Source: SFHK01 sp963618055 (GTDB lineage: Bacteria > Bacillota > Clostridia > Christensenellales > Aristaeellaceae). Taken from it: a DNA stretch of 16,666 nt. Position 1 is the stretch's first letter. Every line of letters starts with the position of its first letter. Positions 1-8,362 of the stretch are shown here, piece by piece. The DNA is taken from the NCBI GenBank assembly GCA_963618055.1, contig CAVERI010000060.1, forward strand, positions 1 to 16,666. The letters are read 5' to 3'. A program made the translations under genes and the position numbers. Below the pieces are notes generated by a model. That model worked only from the letters and a program-made list of their open reading frames with translations. It searched no databases and was not told the origin of the DNA.

Positions 1-976
1 GGCTCTGCGCCAGCCCCAGCGCGTGCAGGCGGGCGGTGAGGCGGGCGGCGTAGAGGCGGTGTCCCAGATCGTTGGGATGCACCACGCCGTCGGCCATCAG
101 CTCCGGCACGGCGGGAAACAGCTCGCGCCCGGCGATTCCCTTTGCCTGATACGCCTGCGCCGCGGCGCGAATCCGCGCGTCTGTCTCCGCGAAGGGCCAG
201 CGCTCCGGGCGGCTAAGCGCGTCGGCGCGCCAGATAGGCGTGACGACCGCCAGCGGCGCTTCTGGCCACAGCGCCCGCAGACGCGCGAAAAACGCCGCCG
301 CGTCCTCGGCCAGCGCCTCGGGGGACTTGCAGTTCCAATCGTTCGTGCCATAGGCGACGGTAATCAGGTCGGGACGAAGCGCCGGCGCGTCCGCCAGCAT
401 GCCGGGCTGAAAGGTTTCCCCTGCGACGGCCTGATTCAAAAGCTCCGCGTCCAGCGCAAGCGCCAGCGCGCTGGCGTAGGCGCTGCAGGGGAAGCGGACG
501 GTATAGCCCTGCGTGATGGAATCGCCCAAGCAAAGCAGGCGCATCCGGCTTGGCGCGGGACGCGCAAAGCTGCCGCCCGAAAGCGCCAGATCGCGGATTC
601 GAGTTTCCGCCAGACAGGGAAACATCAGCTGAAGCCGCTTCACGCCCTCGGGCAGGTCAAATTCCAGCTTCAGCCGCGGCGAATGGGCGACGCTGCCCTC
701 CCGGTGAGCGGCAAGGCGACCGTCCAGCAGCAGATCAAAGCCCCACAGATCCTGAGACGAGCCGGGGCGCGCCTCGCCCGTCAGGGTCAGGCGGCGGGCG
801 TCCGTCACGCAGTCCACGCATATGCCCGCGCTGGCTTGGGTGCGGATTCGATAGCCGGGGTCGGCCTCGTAGAAGGCCAGCTGCCCCGCGGTAAAGCGCA
901 GGGGCGTTCGCGTTCCGTCGCCATTGTCGCGCAGAGATAAAAAACCCCGCAGCAGGTTTTGCCAGTCAGAGAGCAT
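1..976 (-). CDS. SGNH/GDSL-family esterase with N-terminal beta-rich domain (3' end outside window)
   Basis: Probable carbohydrate esterase or lipase-like hydrolase of the SGNH superfamily. 325 residues are visible and the frame stays open to the left edge. The nucleophile block GDSITQG has Ser153. The second block Gly is at about 186 (AVAGE), the GTND block has Asn212, and the last block is DGVVHPND with His300. The candidate catalytic Asp296 sits four residues before His, not the more usual three. Residues 1 to about 145 form a separate, probably beta-sandwich domain, as seen in carbohydrate-active SGNH esterases with an N-terminal module. No signal peptide is visible, so it probably acts in the cytoplasm. 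An AGGAGG site lies 8 nt before the ATG at 976. The preceding esterase gene ends 25 bp upstream, which implies one operon. A role in removing acetyl or other acyl groups from imported sugars is inference. Confidence 0.85.
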   Translation of the reverse strand, partial: MLSDWQNLLRGFLSLRDNGDGTRTPLRFTAGQLAFYEADPGYRIRTQASAGICVDCVTDARRLTLTGEARPGSSQDLWGFDLLLDGRLAAHREGSVAHSPRLKLEFDLPEGVKRLQLMFPCLAETRIRDLALSGGSFARPAPSRMRLLCLGDSITQGYTVRFPCSAYASALALALDAELLNQAVAGETFQPGMLADAPALRPDLITVAYGTNDWNCKSPEALAEDAAAFFARLRALWPEAPLAVVTPIWRADALSRPERWPFAETDARIRAAAQAYQAKGIAGRELFPAVPELMADGVVHPNDLGHRLYAARLTARLHALGLAQS

Positions 977-1001
977 CCTGTGCGCCTCCTGTTTTCAAAA
1001 A

Positions 1002-1883
1002 TCAGTCCGCCAGCGTCAGCGCAAGGCGCTTGCCCAGCCACGCCTCGCACAGGGATACCCAGCGAGCCGCGTCCGGCTCCACCTTTCGGCGGATACCGGC
1101 GGAGGCGGGACAGGCCAGCGCCAGCCCATGCTCCCCGCTTTCAAAGATGTGCGTCTCCACGGGCACGCCAGCCGTCAGAAGCGCCTCGGCCATATGCAGC
1201 ACGTTGGCGGCGGGCGCCTTCTCATCCTCCGCCGTAGCCCACAGAAAGGTGGGCGGCGCGTCGGAGGAGACCTGCAGGACGGGATTCGCCGCGTCCAGCA
1301 GCGCGGAAGACGGCCGCTCCGTGCCAAAAAGCCCGCGGCGGCATTCGTCGCGCACGGCGCGGGTCATGGGTCTGCGGCACGCCTCGTCCGGCCACGCCAT
1401 GCCGTCCGTCACCGGGTATCCCGCGACGCAGACTGCGGGTCTCGGCGGCGCGTCCTCAAGCCCGGCGGCCTCGCGCAGCCAAGGACGCGCCCAGCTAACG
1501 GCGTACATAAGCGCCAGATGTCCCCCGGCGGAAAAGCCGCACACGCCGACGCGCGCCGCGTCCATGCACCAGTCCGCCGCGCGCGCCTGAAGGATGCGCA
1601 TGGCGCGAGCCACGTCTATCAGCGGCTGGGGATACAGGCAGCCGCCGTCCGGGCGCATCAGGCTGTAGCGCAGGATGAAGGTATGGTAGCCCATGGCGGC
1701 AAAGCGCAGGGCGATCGGGTCCATCTCCCGGTGCGCGTGGGATTGATAGCCGCCGCCGGGCAGGATAAGCAGCCCGGGGCGGGGACGGGACGCGTCCTGC
1801 AGCGCCGGAGACGCGTCCCAGAGCAGCGCGGTAAGGGTTACGTCCTCCCGATCCGGATAGAGGACGATGGTTTCTGTGCGCAT
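1002..1883 (-). CDS. Alpha/beta hydrolase, acetyl-esterase/xylan-esterase-like
   Basis: A 293-residue intracellular alpha/beta hydrolase. It has the oxyanion-hole motif LPGGGYQ (Gly43-45), the nucleophile elbow GFSAGG (Ser118), a probable acid in TAEDEKAP (Asp220) and the catalytic His in GEHGLAL (His252). The arrangement, and the string AEALLTAGVPVETHIF before the His, match the short bacterial esterases often annotated as acetyl esterase or 'endo-1,4-beta-xylanase B', which deacetylate plant or other acetylated oligosaccharides. There is no signal peptide. It starts 32 bp after the GH125 gene, with a weak AAAGGGG site before the ATG, and ends 25 bp before the SGNH gene. Two esterases in a row suggest an acylated substrate. 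The exact acyl group and sugar cannot be read from sequence. Confidence 0.86.
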   Translation of the reverse strand: MRTETIVLYPDREDVTLTALLWDASPALQDASRPRPGLLILPGGGYQSHAHREMDPIALRFAAMGYHTFILRYSLMRPDGGCLYPQPLIDVARAMRILQARAADWCMDAARVGVCGFSAGGHLALMYAVSWARPWLREAAGLEDAPPRPAVCVAGYPVTDGMAWPDEACRRPMTRAVRDECRRGLFGTERPSSALLDAANPVLQVSSDAPPTFLWATAEDEKAPAANVLHMAEALLTAGVPVETHIFESGEHGLALACPASAGIRRKVEPDAARWVSLCEAWLGKRLALTLAD

Positions 1884-1915
1884 AGGCGCTCGGCCCCTTT
1901 CAGAAAATGCGTTCG

Positions 1916-3205
1916 CTACAGCCGGCTCAGCACGTCGGGCAGGCGGCCCTCGTCATAGAGCGAATGCAGCATCTCGCCGAACATGGAGTTCGCCCACGCG
2001 AACCACGCGCGGGTGTAGCGCTCCGGCGCGTCGGGATCAAAGCTCTCGTGCATCAGGCCGGTACCGGCGTGGGTGTCCAGCAGCATGCGAAGCAGCGCGG
2101 CGGCCTCCGCGTTATCCCGGCTGGTCAGCGCCTGCACGCACAGCGCGATGGGCCACACGTACCCCGGCGCGGTGTGCTTGCTGCCCACGCCCCGGGCATA
2201 GCGCCCCTCGCCCCAGCAGCTGTTGGCGGGGCTGAGCGCGAAGGCGCGGGTGCGCAGGTAGAGCGGCTCCTCCCGGGAGCACGCGCCCAGCCACGGAAGC
2301 GCCAGCAGACTGGGAACGTTCGCGTCGTCCATCAGCAGCCGGTTTCCAAGGCCGTCCACCTCATAGGCGTAAATCGTGCCGAAGCCGGGTTCATCGACAA
2401 GGGCATATTGCTCCACTCCGGCCTTCACCTGCGCCGCCAGCTGCCGGGCGCGCGCCGAAAGCGCGGCGTCGCCAAGCTGGTCGGCAAATTCGGCGGCATA
2501 GGGCAGCACCTGCGCGGCGAACAGGTTCGCGGGTACCAGATAGCCGTAAACGCAGGCGTCGTCGCTGGGACGGAAGCCGCTCCAGATCATGCCCGTATAC
2601 CCCACGGGCGCGCCGCGCCCGGAAAAGGGCAGCGTGTCCGAGGGCGGGCAGTTATCCCGCTCGAACCAGTACGAGCTGGTCTCGCGGTGCTGCTCGGTGG
2701 AAAACACCTCCACAATGGCGCGGATGGCGCGATGGAAATCCTCCGTCAGGAAGGTCAGTCGGCCGGTCTGCCGGTAATAGCGCCAAGCCAGAAGCAGCGG
2801 ATAGCACAGCGAATCAATCTCGTACTTGCGCTCCCACACCCAGCCGGACGCGGCGGGGCGATCCTTGCTCCACGCGCGGCCGTTGTCTTCCCGGTTGAAG
2901 GCGTTGGCGTAGGGATCAATGAGGATGCAGGCGGCCTGCCGGGCAAGCAGCCCCTCCACCAGCGCGGCCACGGCGGGCTCGTCGCAAAAGCGGATGTAGT
3001 GGAGCACCTGCACGGTCGAATCCCGCAGCCACATGGCCTCGATGTCCCCGGTGATCACAAAGGTATCCCCGGGGCGCAGGGTCTGAACGGTGGTTTCAAG
3101 GGTGTTCACGAAGCAGCGCTCGAACATATCGGGCAGGCCGGGAACGGCGGTCAGCGCCTCCTTTACCGGAGTCAGGCGCGCGCGGACGGCGTGTAACGCA
3201 TCCAT
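1916..3205 (-). CDS. GH125 exo-alpha-1,6-mannosidase
   Basis: Metal-independent inverting exo-alpha-1,6-mannosidase of glycoside hydrolase family 125 (the former DUF1237), an (alpha/alpha)6-barrel enzyme acting on non-reducing alpha-1,6-mannosides such as those in N-glycans or fungal mannan. The 429 residues match the usual family length. Hallmarks visible are GDIEAMWLRDS (53-63), KYEIDSLCYP (127-136), WSGFRPSDDA with Asp215/216 (the region of the catalytic acid), DDANVPSLLALPWLG (293-307) and HESFDP with Glu387 (the expected general base), followed by TRAWFAWANSMFGE. No signal peptide is seen, so it acts on imported oligosaccharides. An AAGGAGGA site 6 nt upstream supports the start. It lies 27 bp after the lyase gene and 32 bp before the esterase gene. 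This is the firmest functional anchor in the locus. Confidence 0.95.
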   Translation of the reverse strand: MDALHAVRARLTPVKEALTAVPGLPDMFERCFVNTLETTVQTLRPGDTFVITGDIEAMWLRDSTVQVLHYIRFCDEPAVAALVEGLLARQAACILIDPYANAFNREDNGRAWSKDRPAASGWVWERKYEIDSLCYPLLLAWRYYRQTGRLTFLTEDFHRAIRAIVEVFSTEQHRETSSYWFERDNCPPSDTLPFSGRGAPVGYTGMIWSGFRPSDDACVYGYLVPANLFAAQVLPYAAEFADQLGDAALSARARQLAAQVKAGVEQYALVDEPGFGTIYAYEVDGLGNRLLMDDANVPSLLALPWLGACSREEPLYLRTRAFALSPANSCWGEGRYARGVGSKHTAPGYVWPIALCVQALTSRDNAEAAALLRMLLDTHAGTGLMHESFDPDAPERYTRAWFAWANSMFGEMLHSLYDEGRLPDVLSRL

Positions 3206-3232
3206 GATAATTCCTCCTTGCGCGGCGGCGAA

Positions 3233-4150
3233 TCAGAGCGTCTCGCCCGCCAGCAGCGTCGTTTTCAGGGAATCGGTCACCAGCTCAAGCTGCCGCACCT
3301 CGTCCTTGAAGGTTGGGGTCAGCAGGCGGCAATCCTGTGTGCGGCTGTGCAGCGTGATCGGCAGACCCGCACGCTGCAAATGATATTTGGCGTTCACCGG
3401 ATACAGCTGCCGCTCAATGAGGGACATCTGCGTCAGCGCGGCCTGAAGCACCTCGGCGCGGCTGTCCTCCGTGTGCGCCAGCAGCCACGCGTACAGCTCC
3501 GGATGGAAGCTGGCCATCACGCCCGAAAAGCCCGCCGCGCCCGCGCGCAGGGAGTCCAGCAGGGTGGAGGTGTTCGCGTTATACAGCCGAAGCTCGGTGC
3601 CCTTCAGCACCTTGAGCCGCTCCCGGATTGTGGCAATATCGCAGCAGGTGTCCTTCATGAAGCGGAAGCGACCCGTTTCCGCGCAGACGCGAAGCATTTC
3701 CGTCGTCATCAGGCGCTTGTAGGGCATGGGGCATTCGTAAAGCCCCAGCGGCATGGCGGGGTCAATGCGGCTCAGAAGAAAATTCAAACTGTCCAGCCAC
3801 GCCGTGTCGCTCTCGCGCGCCTCGGCCAGACGGTTGGTGATCAGAACGACCGCGTCCACGCCCGTGTCCGCCACCCGGCAAAGCTCCTCCGCCTGCGCCT
3901 CCGGGGAATACGATATGTGGCCGGAGGCAATCACCGGGATATGCGCCCGGCGCTTGACAAAATCGGCGATCTTGATTCGCTCCTCCAAGCTAAGGTAGAA
4001 AATTTCGCTGGACTGGCAGGTGGCGAACAGACCGTTCGCGCCGCCAGCCTCATAAAAGTCGATCAGGGCGGCCAGCGCGTTGTAATCCACCTCGCCCTTT
4101 TCGGTAAAGGGAGTCAGCATAACCGGCCACATTTCCTTTTTCATGCTCAT
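3233..4150 (-). CDS. Dihydrodipicolinate synthase/N-acetylneuraminate lyase family protein
   Basis: Class I aldolase of the DapA/NanA superfamily (TIM barrel, Schiff-base lysine), 305 residues. The Schiff-base Lys is Lys166 in FMKDTCCD and the catalytic Tyr is Tyr138 in LYECPMPY. The N-terminal strand WPVMLTPFT and DYNALAALIDFYEAGGANGLF are typical. The phosphate/carboxylate-binding loop reads ATCQSSE (43-49) where DapA and NanA have the GTTGE/GSTGE type, so neither lysine biosynthesis nor classic sialic-acid lyase activity should be assumed. I chose the ATG at 4150 because AAAGGAG lies 8 nt before it. An in-frame TTG at 4168 would place that site inside the gene. The lyase sits between the propeller protein and GH125 genes with short gaps (36 and 27 bp). 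It may cleave a keto-acid sugar released by the neighbours, or act in a sugar-acid pathway; this is inference. Confidence 0.85.
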   Translation of the reverse strand: MSMKKEMWPVMLTPFTEKGEVDYNALAALIDFYEAGGANGLFATCQSSEIFYLSLEERIKIADFVKRRAHIPVIASGHISYSPEAQAEELCRVADTGVDAVVLITNRLAEARESDTAWLDSLNFLLSRIDPAMPLGLYECPMPYKRLMTTEMLRVCAETGRFRFMKDTCCDIATIRERLKVLKGTELRLYNANTSTLLDSLRAGAAGFSGVMASFHPELYAWLLAHTEDSRAEVLQAALTQMSLIERQLYPVNAKYHLQRAGLPITLHSRTQDCRLLTPTFKDEVRQLELVTDSLKTTLLAGETL

Positions 4151-4186
4151 AGCAATCGCTCCTTTCAATCTCCGCGCGGGGACGCG

Positions 4187-6016
4187 TCAGTCCATGGACT
4201 GGGTTTCAAAATCCGTGATATAATATACGCTCTCCTGAATCGTGGGCTCTCCGGCGCCGGGCAGATCCTCGGCGGGCTCGAATTCCTTATCCGTGTCCAA
4301 GAAGGGCTCGACGCGCTTTTTGCCCGTGCGGAACACCAGCCGCTCCAGCGTCCGGGCGCTGTTAAAGAATTTCCACGTCATTTTTTCGCCGCCGCCCACG
4401 CTGAACGTCACCGTGCGCTCCACGCAGTCGGCCTCCCAGACCATCTCCACATAGCCGCCGTATACGCCGGCCACCGTGAAGCCGTTGCCGTGCTTGAGCT
4501 TGATGGTGCGGTCGCCGTCCAGAATCACGCGATAGACGCACACGCCGCGGCCGTCGGTCAGGTCGATCTCCATGCGTCCGAAATAGTTCTGCCTTGGCAT
4601 CACGCAGGCGCGGATGCGCACGCGCTCGCTTTCGGGGAAAACGCGGGTCGCGGCGGCGTAATCATAGGGGTCGCGGCTGCGCAGGCGCAGGGCGCTGCAG
4701 TCCGGCTTTCCGGGCTCGCGGATGGTTTCCAGCGAGACGCGGCTCCATACGCCGCTGTATACGTTCCAGCCGGGAACAAAGCTGTGCGGCGCGAGGGCGC
4801 TGAAGCAGTCCCGGGTATGCGCCGCAGCCCGCCCCGTCACCGGCACGGGAACGCGGGAAACCCAGATATCCTCCTTGTTCACCGAATACGTCAGGTACAG
4901 CGCGCCGTCCGGGGCGACCGCTCCGGCCTCCAGCCCGCGGATATAGTTGGGGCCGAGATCGCGCCAGAAGCCCCAGTAGCGCTGGGGCGGCACCTCGCCG
5001 TGCACGCAGAGCATGTCCTTAAATTCAAGGCCGTCCTCGCCGGTCACGATGGCCAGCGGCCAGCGGTGGCAGGAATCCGTGTTCGGGTTGTAGCACAGGG
5101 CGTAGCGGCCGTCGGAGGTGCGCTCGCCCCAGATTTTTCCGCCGCTCATCACCAGCGAGGGAGATACCTTCACCGGCGCCCATGTTTTTCCGCCGTCCTC
5201 GCTGATGGAAACGCGCGACTTCTTCCACAGTCCCACCAGCCGGCCGTCGGGCAGCTGATAGTAGTTAAACGCCTCGCCCGCGCCGCGCACGGCGAAGAAA
5301 TCCTCCTCCGGCCAGTCGCGGTTCTCCTCCCACCATTGCAGCGTGGTCAGCTTATCCCTCAACAGGCTGTCCACCGCGGCCACGAAGCCCGCGTCGGGAC
5401 TGTCCTGATAGCTGGGAAAGCGGCAGGTATCCCGGTTGTAGCCGCAGCGGGTGCTGTACAGCGCCATATAGACCGGGCCGAGGGAGCCGTCCTCATAAAT
5501 TTCCCGAACCACACGGCCAATGCCGTTGCCCATGCAGGGCATGGTGAATACCTCCGGCGACAGGCCGTAAAAGCCCAGCGCCAGCAGCCGCCCGTCGGGC
5601 GCGATATAGAAATTCATGCGCTGGTGCATGCAGGCATAGGCGTTATCCGGGTCAAACAGATCGCTGTGGGGGCCGTTATCCAAGGAAAGATCCAGCGGAT
5701 AGGGCTCAAACAGCGTCCGGGGGCGCGACCAATCCAGCGCGTCCTTAGAGGTGCAGAGGAAGGTTCGCCCCGCGCCCAAATGCTCGTGCACGGGGTTGGA
5801 CAGGTAGGCCAGATAAAACTTCCCGCGCCACCACGTAATGTTCGGGGCGTGGTTATAGGTGTTGCCCACGCCGTCGGCCTGCTCGGGATGCGCGCGGTTC
5901 GCGCGCACCACCTGCACGTTCCACGTGCCCACGGCGGGACGCAGACCGCCGTCATGAAAAACAAGATTGGGCTCCTCGCCGCCCACGTAGCGGATATATC
6001 CGTCGAACCGATTCAT
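4187..6016 (-). CDS. Sialidase-superfamily beta-propeller protein with C-terminal lectin-like region, putative glycoside hydrolase
   Basis: A 609-residue protein that I assign by fold only. Residues 1 to about 390 have repeated beta-hairpin texture and a clear Asp-box, SEDGGKTW (272-279). Asp-box-like turns also occur at TSKDALDW (89-96) and VTGEDGLEF. The passage NPNTDSCHRWPLAIVTG resembles BNR repeats of sialidase-like proteins. Residues from about 400 to 609 are a second beta-rich domain, probably concanavalin-like, which could bind or help shape the substrate site. I see no FRIP motif, so a true GH33 sialidase is not supported. No signal peptide is present, so it should act inside the cell. 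An AGGAGGAAT site 8 nt before the ATG at 6016 sets the start. In-frame codons further upstream overlap the regulator gene and lack such a site. It lies 55 bp after the AraC gene and 36 bp before the lyase gene. Confidence 0.66.
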   Translation of the reverse strand: MNRFDGYIRYVGGEEPNLVFHDGGLRPAVGTWNVQVVRANRAHPEQADGVGNTYNHAPNITWWRGKFYLAYLSNPVHEHLGAGRTFLCTSKDALDWSRPRTLFEPYPLDLSLDNGPHSDLFDPDNAYACMHQRMNFYIAPDGRLLALGFYGLSPEVFTMPCMGNGIGRVVREIYEDGSLGPVYMALYSTRCGYNRDTCRFPSYQDSPDAGFVAAVDSLLRDKLTTLQWWEENRDWPEEDFFAVRGAGEAFNYYQLPDGRLVGLWKKSRVSISEDGGKTWAPVKVSPSLVMSGGKIWGERTSDGRYALCYNPNTDSCHRWPLAIVTGEDGLEFKDMLCVHGEVPPQRYWGFWRDLGPNYIRGLEAGAVAPDGALYLTYSVNKEDIWVSRVPVPVTGRAAAHTRDCFSALAPHSFVPGWNVYSGVWSRVSLETIREPGKPDCSALRLRSRDPYDYAAATRVFPESERVRIRACVMPRQNYFGRMEIDLTDGRGVCVYRVILDGDRTIKLKHGNGFTVAGVYGGYVEMVWEADCVERTVTFSVGGGEKMTWKFFNSARTLERLVFRTGKKRVEPFLDTDKEFEPAEDLPGAGEPTIQESVYYITDFETQSMD

Positions 6017-6071
6017 AAGACGATTCCTCCTGTTGCAAGGCTGTAATGACCAGCCCGCCCCCCGCCGCGCC

Positions 6072-8306
6072 TCATTCCTTCTGACTGCGGACGAGCTCAC
6101 GGTATTCGCTGGGCGTAACGCCCTCATACTTGCGGAAAAGGCGGATCAGCGTGGTGCGCGAATAGATGCCCGCCGCCTCGCTGATGCTGGCAATGCTCAT
6201 ATTGGTGTTGACCAGCATGTCCTTCACGTGCTGAATGCGAACCTCGTTGATATAATCCGAAAGATTTCGGCCCGTTTTCTCCTTAAACACCTTGGAAATA
6301 TACTTCACCGACAGCCCCAGCCCCTCGGCGACGCGCTCCAGATACAGGTCGCTGGCGTAATGCTCCTGCACGTAGCTCACGATGCTGGCCGTCAGGTTGG
6401 ATTCCGTGCCGATGCGCTGAATTTCCGTCAGCTCGCCGTAGAACCGGTTCAGCAGCTGCCGCTTGGCCTCCATGCCCCCGGGCAGCTCCACGTCCGCGCG
6501 CAGCCCCTGATATTGATCCGTGTCCTGCAGCGTTTCGTCCCGCTCGGCCAGATAGCGCATGCCCGTGACGAACAGGTCGTGAATGCGCAGCTTTTCCTGC
6601 CCGGGGCCAAGCTGCCCGCTGGCGGAAATCGTCCGGTTCACGATGGAAAGCGCCTTCTCCCGCTCTCCGGCGCGCAGGGCGCTGAGCAGAAGCATTTCAT
6701 CCCGAAGCGTGAAGGCCGCGGCGGGCGGCTGCTCGCCCTCCTCGGCGCGGCGCAGCGCAAAGGGCTCCTCGGGGCTTACGCAGGCAAGGGTGCGCATAGC
6801 CTGCTCATAGGCGCGGTCGAGCCGCTTCAGCTCGCAGCCCTGCGCTAAGCAGACGTGCATTCCCGCCACGTTGGAAGCCTCCCGCACCCGCAAAAGCAGC
6901 TGCTCCAGAGACTGGAAAAGCACGTCGTCATCCTCGCTGCGGTTTGCCAGACAGATATACTGGTTCGGCCGATCCTCCAGCACCAGACACGGCGTGCTGC
7001 GGGCCAGGTAGGCGGTCAGGTCGCTTCGGAAGTTCAGCTGCATGTTGATTCGCTCGGTATCCTGCATTTCGCCGGATTCCTGACTGAAGACTACCTCCGC
7101 CACGCACAGCTGATAGACCGGATCGGTAAAGGCGCATTCGCGCTCAAGCTGCACGGTAAGATCCTGAATATGCCGGTCATGGCCGGAGAGCAGCCGCAAA
7201 ACGCCCATTTCCACAAAATTGGTTCGGAGGGAGCATTCCTCCTCCTTGGCCTCCTGATAATCGCTCAGGAAGAAGCTGAACCGGCGGCTGACCTCCTGAA
7301 GGGATTTGGGCTCGTCCTCGGCCTTGCCGTCCATGGAGGAATACATGTGCTGAATGGGGCGCGAAATCTTCCTCGCGAAATAAATCGCCAGCGCGCCCGC
7401 TATGACGCTCATGCTCAGCGCCAGCGCGATAAAGAGCAGATAATCATCGCTCATGGTGAAGAGATACGAATCGGGCACGGCCAGCAGATATTGCAGCTTG
7501 TTTTTCTCCGATGCGGCGCAGAGCACATGGTGCTGCTCCTGATTGAGCCGCACGGGCGCATAGCCTCCGCTGCCGTCGGCCTCCAGAATCTGGGGATCAA
7601 AATCGCCGCAGACCAGCCGCCCCTCCGAATCCAGTATCACCAGCTGCGCGCCGCCGACGCTCAGGCTGTTTTTGACCGTGGCCGCCATATCCTCCACCGA
7701 CAGCGTGATCACCATCACCACCCGCCGGCCGGACACCTGCGTGGTATACACGACGGGAATCACCCGATGAACGGTGTTTACCCGCTTCTGCTCCATGTCG
7801 GTGGCGGGGAGCATTTTCATCACCATGCGCTCCTTAAGCAGGCCGCGCCAGAAATCCGTGTCGTAATCCCGAAAGGCGTAGAGGGTGTTGAAATAGTCGT
7901 CAAAGGAATACAGCCCGTCGGAAAAGACGTACTGATCGTCCAGATACAGCAGCATGGTCTGCGTGATCTCGTCCGTGATGGTCGTCAGGGAGTTGATGGT
8001 GCCGTAAATCTCCACCTGCGCGGCGCGATCCTCCGTGGTGCTTTCCGCGATCGGCTTCAGATGACGCTTCACCCGGTTATCGTAAAACAGGGTGATGCCG
8101 GCCTTTTCGGACGCGTCGATAAACGTATCCACCGACTGCACGCCAACCTGCAGCGACGTGGCAATGCGCCGAAGCGATTCCGTGCTCTCCTTCTGAACGA
8201 TTGCGCCGTAGGCGTAAAGCAGAATGAGCAACAACGGCAGCAGCGCAATGACAAAATAGCAGGTGATGCGGTTGCGCAGAGTGGCGAAGGGCCGGCGTTT
8301 TTTCAA
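6072..8306 (-). CDS. AraC-family transcriptional regulator with membrane-bound sensor domain (YesN-like)
   Basis: One-component transmembrane regulator of 744 residues. The order is a basic N-terminus, TM1 (about 16-37), an extracytoplasmic dCache-like sensor (38-287), TM2 (about 290-310) followed by ARKISRP as at the start of a HAMP-type linker, a cytoplasmic middle region, and a C-terminal AraC/XylS DNA-binding domain (about 640-740) with two helix-turn-helices (LYLERVAEGLGLSVKYISKVFKE is cut here to LSVKYISKVFK; then ISEAAGIYSRTTLIRLF and TPSEYREL). Family knowledge suggests it senses an external glycan or a loaded binding protein and activates nearby sugar-uptake genes. The start is a TTG at 8306: AAAAGGAGG lies 9 nt before it, while a longer reading from 8339 would put this site inside the gene. 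It has its own promoter and heads the enzyme operon, so it probably controls itself as well. Confidence 0.92.
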   Translation of the reverse strand: MKKRRPFATLRNRITCYFVIALLPLLLILLYAYGAIVQKESTESLRRIATSLQVGVQSVDTFIDASEKAGITLFYDNRVKRHLKPIAESTTEDRAAQVEIYGTINSLTTITDEITQTMLLYLDDQYVFSDGLYSFDDYFNTLYAFRDYDTDFWRGLLKERMVMKMLPATDMEQKRVNTVHRVIPVVYTTQVSGRRVVMVITLSVEDMAATVKNSLSVGGAQLVILDSEGRLVCGDFDPQILEADGSGGYAPVRLNQEQHHVLCAASEKNKLQYLLAVPDSYLFTMSDDYLLFIALALSMSVIAGALAIYFARKISRPIQHMYSSMDGKAEDEPKSLQEVSRRFSFFLSDYQEAKEEECSLRTNFVEMGVLRLLSGHDRHIQDLTVQLERECAFTDPVYQLCVAEVVFSQESGEMQDTERINMQLNFRSDLTAYLARSTPCLVLEDRPNQYICLANRSEDDDVLFQSLEQLLLRVREASNVAGMHVCLAQGCELKRLDRAYEQAMRTLACVSPEEPFALRRAEEGEQPPAAAFTLRDEMLLLSALRAGEREKALSIVNRTISASGQLGPGQEKLRIHDLFVTGMRYLAERDETLQDTDQYQGLRADVELPGGMEAKRQLLNRFYGELTEIQRIGTESNLTASIVSYVQEHYASDLYLERVAEGLGLSVKYISKVFKEKTGRNLSDYINEVRIQHVKDMLVNTNMSIASISEAAGIYSRTTLIRLFRKYEGVTPSEYRELVRSQKE

Positions 8307-8315
8307 GGCGCATTG

Positions 8316-8324
8316 CCTCCTTTT
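8316..8324 (-). promoter_or_regulatory. Ribosome binding site that fixes a TTG start for the AraC regulator
   Basis: Minus-strand AAAAGGAGG, 9 nt before the TTG at 8304-8306. An ATG closer to this site is in another frame and opens only an overlapping shadow frame. The long transmembrane regulator is therefore probably initiated at a weak start codon, which would keep its level low. Confidence 0.7.
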
Positions 8325-8362
8325 CTTGAGCCAAGGCAAGAAGCCAAGGCGTTCGCCACACC

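Noticed and set aside
3233..4150. Naming the aldolase-family gene dapA or nanA
   Set aside because: The active-site loop departs from both, and the operon context is catabolic, not lysine biosynthesis; a symbol would mislead.
4187..6016. Calling the propeller protein a GH33 sialidase
   Set aside because: The Asp-box shows the fold, but I cannot find the FRIP motif or assign the arginine triad.
3218..6046. A 942-codon open frame on the plus strand
   Set aside because: It lies opposite two well-recognised minus-strand genes (lyase and propeller protein). Its translation is rich in Arg, His, Gly and Ala without domain motifs, as expected for antisense frames in GC-rich coding DNA.
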